Source: Gamsiella multidivaricata (lineage: Eukaryota; Mortierellomycota; Mortierellomycetes; Mortierellales; Mortierellaceae). From it: a stretch of 64,000 nucleotides of DNA. A program made the translations under genes and the position numbers. Shown one piece after another: positions 57,903 through 64,000 of this stretch (position 1 is the stretch's first letter; every line of letters begins with the position of its first letter). The stretch is from the NCBI RefSeq assembly GCF_025024155.1, contig NW_026251784.1:62001-126000 (forward strand). The letters are read 5' to 3'. Below the pieces are notes generated by a model. The model did not search any database. It saw nothing but the letters and a program-made list of their open reading frames with translations, and was not told the DNA's origin.

Positions 57903-59432
57903 GCCTATCCCCTTCCTATTCTGCCCTTCATGATCCCATGTCCCCTCTCCACTTGTGCCCATGCTTATTTGACCAAAAGTAGACCACCAGGGTGGTCCAG
58001 CCATGTAGATTGCAGGAGCACTCTACTCTCAGCAGAGTCCCAGGCAGTAGGCGGTCGTTTATGTGGTAAACAGTATAGCGTACCCTAAGAAAAAGGAGTC
58101 TGCAGCACATGCCAGTTCTTTTGGGACTTCCACACATCCTGCTCTTTGCTGTCTCTTGTCCTCTCACCCCGGCTCCGCTATTTACGACCAATCTTCTTGA
58201 TCATCAAATCAGAGGCATGAACGAAAGAAGAAAGACCGATAGCACCAAACGTAATGAAAATAACAAAAAAAAAAAAGAGAGTCTGACCCCCCCCCCGAAA
58301 AAGGGAGGCGAGGGTGAGCATTGACCATGCTGAGAACAGTGTCTCCGAGGTAGGGTCTGCAGTAGGAGAGACAGGCCGATAAGCGGATGTAACGTTCAAT
58401 ACTAACAGGTTCAATCTCCATGTAAATAATATGATCGGATGCCGAAAAACGACCAGACCAAGGCGTCCTAATAAAAATATGTCCGCATATTACTCATTGC
58501 TGTCCTCATTTACACACCTCTGTCTCTGCTCTAATTCATTCGTCTTGCCCCTTTGACATATCCACCGTCAGCCTCGCCTCACCCGGCAGAGCTCAACTCT
58601 AAATAAAAGGGCAGTAAAAGGACGCAGGGATCAAGTCAAGCATCCCCTTGGTTGGTACATGTGGATAGAAAGTAGACCAATGCTGTACCACAACACACGG
58701 CCCTCCCGATGCGCACCCTCCCCCCACCTCATAATCAAAACCTAGCTCTCAAACACCAGCTTCCCACGTACAAACCGACCTTAATCTGGTCTAGAAAATT
58801 ACTTACCTCGCAGGGATATCAGAGAATGAAAACAAAGGTCGTGTATATCCATCATGCACCGCTCAAGCCCGTACCTGAACCAGAATTCCGATTACCCCCT
58901 CCGTGCATAGATCCTGTCGCGATGGTGTCATCATCCGCCAGGAGCGTGTGGTTTTTCCCCTTCATGCCGTCTCGACCTCTGGTCACGACGTGTGAACGAC
59001 TACGAGCCTCCATTCGATCCCAGATAAGACAATGAACGATTTGAAAGAGCTATGTTGAAGTGTGTGTATGTGTGTGTGAACGCAACGGATTTTCGTGCAT
59101 TTTCGCTCCATATCACGATTGAGTGTCCAGGTTTTTGCCACCAAAAATGAATAGAAGGGACCATTGAAAAGGATTGTCAAAAGGAGATTGGCTTTTTTTT
59201 TTTTTTTTTGTTGCACGCTTCGTTGCTCTGTTCCTTGATCTATTCGGTTCCTTCTTACAAAAGTAAAGGAAACAAATTCTTTTACAGCAATAATACCCAG
59301 CCAAAAGCACTTCTCTCTTTTCATTCCTAGAGGGAAACTAATCCATAGCTAAGAAAATGACAATTTTTTTTTTTTTTGTTTTACTGCAATGATATGCGAT
59401 GCTTTATTATAAAGATGTCCCCCCGTCCATGT

Positions 59433-60229
<797 letters not shown>

Positions 60230-62045
60230 TTAAACCTGAACCTGGGCCTCCTGCTTGAACTGAGCCATGCGGGCCTCCAGCTCCGGGCGGAAATGGCGAA
60301 TCAATCCCTGGACAGGCCATGCGGCCGCATCTCCCAAAGCACAGATAGTGTGTCCCTCAATCTCCCTCGACAGCTCCTCAATCATATCAATCTCGCGAGG
60401 ACGCGCCTGACCATGCTCAAAGCGATGCATCATGTTCGCCAACCACGACGTTCCCTCACGGCATGGCGTGCACTGTCCACAGGACTCGTGCTTGTAGAAC
60501 GCCGAAAGACGCGAGATCGACGACACAATATCCGTCGACTTGTCCATCACAATCACAGCCGCAGTTCCCAAACCAGACTGCACATCGCGAAGCGCATCAA
60601 AATCCATCAGCACATCGTCGCAAATATGGCGAGGCAAGACCGGGACCGAAGATCCTCCAGGAATAATTCCGAGCAAGTTATCCCAGCCGCCCTTGACACC
60701 TCCACAGTGCTTCTCAATCAGCTCTTTCAAGGGAATCGACATCTCCTCCTCGACAGTGCAGGGGTTGTTGACGTGTCCCGAGATACAGAACAGTTTTGTT
60801 CCAGCGTTGCGGGGACGACCGAATCCAGCGAACCACTTGCCGCCGCGTCTCAAGATCGTGGGCGCAACAGCAACGGTCTCGACATTGGCGACCGTCGTGG
60901 GGCAGCCGAAAAGACCGACATCGGCAGGGAATGGAGGCTTCAGACGGGGCTTGCCAGCCTTGCCCTCGATCGACTCGATCAAAGCAGTTTCTTCTCCGCA
61001 AATGTATGCTCCAGCACCGCGGTGAATATACACATCGAAATCGTATCCAGATCCGCAAGCGTTCTTGCCGATCAGTCCAGCCTTGTATGCCTCGTTAATG
61101 GCGACCTGAAGATTGGAGGCCTCATTGTAGAACTCTCCACGGATATAAATGTAAGCTATGCAATACGATAAATAAAATAGTGTCAGAACGACCAGTTTCA
61201 TGTCCGGATAATGCTGCAACATGTGAACAGCGTCCAGATCGATTGATTAACGTACCGGCGTTGGCATTCATGGCACGTCCAGCGACCAAGCATCCCTCGA
61301 CCAGCTTGTGAGGGTCTCCGCGCATGATCTCACGATCCTTGCAGGTACCGGGCTCACCCTCATCGGCGTTGACGACCAAATAACGAGGGCTATTGTCAAA
61401 AAAAAAAGTCAACTCAGAGCAGTTAATGACGGCACTCGGCTGGATGGCCCAGAAAAAAAACTGAGCGTCTATGTTTTGGTCCGCCATCGCTATGAGTCGC
61501 TTCAGCGTGTTGTTTCGGAGCATCCACGCGATCCATCTTTCACTTTTGCTGCCACCATGAATGTGCCCTGTCGCCTTGATATGTTTGTTCAGCAGCGTTT
61601 CGTTTCCGTGGCCTAAGGCTACTTACCGGCCATCCGAGGGCTTATTCATGAAGCTCCACTTCAATCCCGAGGGGAAACCGGCACCACCGCGTCCTCTGAG
61701 TCCAGACTCCTTCATCTCGTTCAAGATCCAATCGTGGCCCTTGAGCAAGATTTCCTTAGTCTTGTACCAGTCTCCACGCTTAAGAGCGCCGTTCAGCTTG
61801 TAATCGTGGAATCCATAGATGTTGGTGAAAATGCGGTCCTCGTCCTTGAGATTACCAAAGCTGGTTCTGGCAGGAGGGACGGGGTTGGACGGCGCCTCGG
61901 TCGCAAAAGCACGCACGGCAGACCTGGCCACATTGGTGCGGGTTGATTGTGCTCCCGTCAATAAAGCTGTATTGAAAAAGGGGGTTGGATTGAATATATT
62001 CCGGGCGTTTTTGATCCGTAGTCCAGAATTGAGATTCCACAGCAT
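60230..62045 (-). CDS. NDUFV1: NADH:ubiquinone oxidoreductase 51-kDa flavoprotein 1
   Basis: Three exons on the minus strand: 61627-62045, 61256-61389, 60230-61155; phases agree, 492 residues. A presequence ([16 protein letters not shown]...) and Ala-rich linker precede the mature protein. The FMN/NADH site has [16 protein letters not shown] and [34 protein letters not shown] and [13 protein letters not shown] follow. The N3 [4Fe-4S] cluster uses [11 protein letters not shown] plus the later Cys in [12 protein letters not shown]. This subunit takes the hydride from NADH in the matrix arm of complex I. All key residues are present. The tail EAQVQV is slightly extended. Two introns split the FMN-binding part. 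Confidence 0.98.
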
Positions 62046-63772
62046 CGTGTTTATGATGCATTCGCGGAAACATGAATAGCGTATGGAAAGAATAGAATTG
62101 ACAGTTATGCGGTTAGTGAACCATGCTTAGAAACGGTCAACGCGGATGTCCGAACCCACATCCGGATGTTTGCAAGTGCTAAAAGCAAGTGTTCCGACAA
62201 TTCCGAGGTTGCCAGGGCCGGTATTCATCCTGAGAGTTGATCCTCCTGCAAGCTGTCCCTACCCTTTGACACGCCAATGGACTTCAACATAGTGGCGATG
62301 AAAGTGGATGTTGAGGGGGAAGAGGAGAGAGGAGGGGGGGATGTGGAGGGGTTTAGTCTATGATTGGAGACTCGCTCGCAATGGTTGCATCCTTGGACCC
62401 ATTCCTCCGAGCGAGGTAGCACAAGCCACCAACATATCCTATTCAAGTTTTTTCATGTTTGAGTATCCTTCAGTCCCTGGAGGAGTCCTATTATCAATGC
62501 ACGTACTCCTATCCGTCTGTGCCTCCCCCACTGGATCAGTCGTTTGGCAGCGAAAAACAAGGAAGACAGCCATGGAGGACGACTAGGATATGCTAGTCGA
62601 ATCCCTTCCTTTTGCATAATGATCCTTGGTCAACGACTTCTCTCCTGTTGGTCTTCAGCCTTCCCCCCTTATTTGTGCACTCTCCCAAACTGGCAACAAA
62701 GCGAAAAGATCTGCAGTCTCTTTCATCTCCCAGGCTGAAATTCCGGCGAGGAAGATGACTATGGCATATGAAGATACTATAGTCGCAATCGTTGTCCGTA
62801 GCCGTCTGCGACACGAAGCTGCAGAAGGATAATAGCGGCCATAGGTCAACCACAGGCAACACTGGTAGATTGACTAGGCGCCTGTGTACTTGCTGCCTTT
62901 GTTAATTACAGCAAGAGGAACATTGAAGATCTTATGGTAGGAATATGTCTGACATATATCGCACACAAAGTGGCAGATCTTTAAGGGAGTTTTTTGTGCC
63001 TGTTCCTGGTTTCGGATGTTTCAAACCAATCTATCACTAAACGACAATAATTGCCCACTACATACATCCACATCCACGGAACAGTCATTGGGCAGCCATT
63101 GGGCAGCCATTGGGAAAGCATTCGTCTTTTTCATCTGTTCTCTGTTATTGATCCTCAATAAGGAAGAGTGCCTTAACAATGAATGGTAGTGGCGAAAGGG
63201 AGATATCGTTTTGGGATGAGAATGGCCAAGGTAATGTTGGCCGGTTCCATGGTTGATGGAAAAATGAGACGAAGGACAAATGAGTGTTAAACATGTTGGA
63301 TCGTCGATTGCAGCTTCGAGCGAGAGACGTATCCACCTCGACAGGTTCGTCGAGGAGTGAAGGTAAATATGCCCTGGGGGATAGCATGATTGTAGGGAAC
63401 ATCTTTTGTTTTCTTTGCCTCCAGTTTGCCGTGTTCTTGATCCTGTGCCTGACCCTGCCTGCTAGACCATTTGGTGTTATTATCGGAGCATTCACACAAG
63501 ACAATAAAACAATAAAACAATAAAATAAACCCTCGCCCAACCCCACGTTGTTTTTTTGCCTCTTTCTTTCTTTACCTCTCTTCTTTCTCCTCCCCCTTCC
63601 TCTCCACTTCGCCATCCCTCTCTCACTCATCGACCTCTTTCTTTTGCCTGCATTCAACCTGCGCCGGAAAGCTATCCTTTCTTTCCACTCTCTTTCCCAC
63701 TCCCCTTCCCTTTTCGCTGTCTCCTCTCTTTCACTCTCTTGCCCAAGCAGCCTCGACTAGTCTATCCTAGCC
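62046..63772. other. long spacer between NDUFV1 and the next plus-strand gene
   Basis: About 1.7 kb. No gene supported; short ORFs on both strands lack domains. Near 63086-63115 the unit CATTGGGCAGC repeats about three times. From 63540 to 63770 the sequence is strongly C/T-rich, like the leaders of other genes here, and precedes an ATG at 63773. Confidence 0.55.
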
Positions 63773-64000
63773 ATGTCGCAGCATCCTCCAAGGTATACAT
63801 CCCTATGCCCACACTCATATCCACCATACCATTTTATCGAATCATCAGCCCACAGTACACGTCTTACACCTTCTTCTCCCCTTTCACTTACTCCCCTCCT
63901 TCCATGTTTGGTTGTTTTTTTCCTGTGAAAAATGACGTTCTTCTCAGCGAGATGTGGTTCGCATACATCCACCACACGTTCCTGCAATAGGGAATGGGTT
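63773..64000 (+). CDS. first exons of a gene leaving the right edge (unidentified)
   Basis: After a 230-bp C/T-rich leader, an ATG in the context TAGCCATG starts MSQHPPR; a donor AAG|GTATAC follows at 63793, and a good acceptor (CCTGCAATAG) ends at 63990, with the last 10 bases continuing in phase. Exon 1 would be 63773-63792 and exon 2 starts at 63991. Too little is seen to name a family. Confidence 0.4.

Larger units (their letters stand above)
57315..59432. other. spacer between MDM35 and the PDK-like gene, with purine tract and tandem repeats
   Basis: About 2.1 kb. Next to the kinase start it has a 240-bp purine-rich tract, then a 10-bp tandem array, then short ORFs. At 58178-58350 the minus strand encodes a hydrophobic stretch and a basic end (MIKKIGRK) after a good acceptor (CTCCTACTGCAG), which may be the last exon of a small membrane protein; I could not build the rest. 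A 12-A run and an 11-C/G run occur near 58265-58300. Confidence 0.5.

Noticed and set aside
58178..58414. Small hydrophobic minus-strand ORF as an OST5/TMEM258-like protein
   Set aside because: The resemblance was limited to a few residues and hydrophobicity, and the first exon could not be found.

Overview
This window is nuclear DNA from a filamentous fungus, most likely a Mortierellaceae (Mortierellomycota). Genes are cut by many short introns (mostly 80-130 bp, GTAAGT/GTATGT donors, YAG acceptors), promoters are pyrimidine-rich, and the proteins are fungal/opisthokont housekeeping types. The fatty-acid elongase at 18.2-19.5 kb looks, from memory, nearly identical to the Mortierella alpina elongase MALCE1; this is the strongest taxonomic hint. 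No tRNA, rRNA, CRISPR or complete transposon was seen. Exon borders below were joined by hand, and phases were checked so that each model stays open.

Layout. 0-16 kb: the 5' part of an RBM5/10-type splicing factor (-), a secreted KRE9/KNH1-like protein (+), the giant CCR4-NOT scaffold NOT1 (-), the spliceosomal G-patch protein SPP2 (-), and head-to-head with it the small SAGA/TREX-2 subunit SUS1/ENY2 (+). 16-26 kb: a secreted TNT-domain NADase gene with a stop codon inside its signal peptide, the elongase, a short COG5 (-) and, divergent from it, mitochondrial MDM31 (+). 26-40 kb: subtilase copy 1, SSU72 (-), a membrane-anchored SDR (-), gamma-SNAP, mitochondrial aminopeptidase ICP55, and an M28 vacuolar-type aminopeptidase. 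40-47 kb: a gene-poor, decayed stretch with a possible Rad9-like relic, a hairpin MITE-like element, an intronless DUF4238 gene with an RGG-type repeat insert, and another coding relic. 47-55 kb: subtilase copies 2 and 3 in tandem. 55-64 kb: a mitochondrial PDK/BCKDK-family kinase (-), MDM35 (-), complex I NDUFV1 (-), and the first exon of a gene leaving the right edge.

Themes. Gene expression (NOT1, SUS1, SPP2, SSU72, RBM5-like) and mitochondrial genes (MDM31, ICP55, MDM35, NDUFV1, PDK-like) are over-represented, but nothing indicates operon-like linkage beyond head-to-head promoters. A second theme is secreted hydrolysis: three paralogous vacuole/secretory-type subtilases share blocks identical at DNA level, including 176 bp around the catalytic Ser in all three copies, which points to ongoing gene conversion. 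The most unusual items are that conversion, the interrupted NADase gene, the DUF4238 gene in a decayed region, the hairpin element, and an ICP55 gene whose first coding exon is only the ATG.
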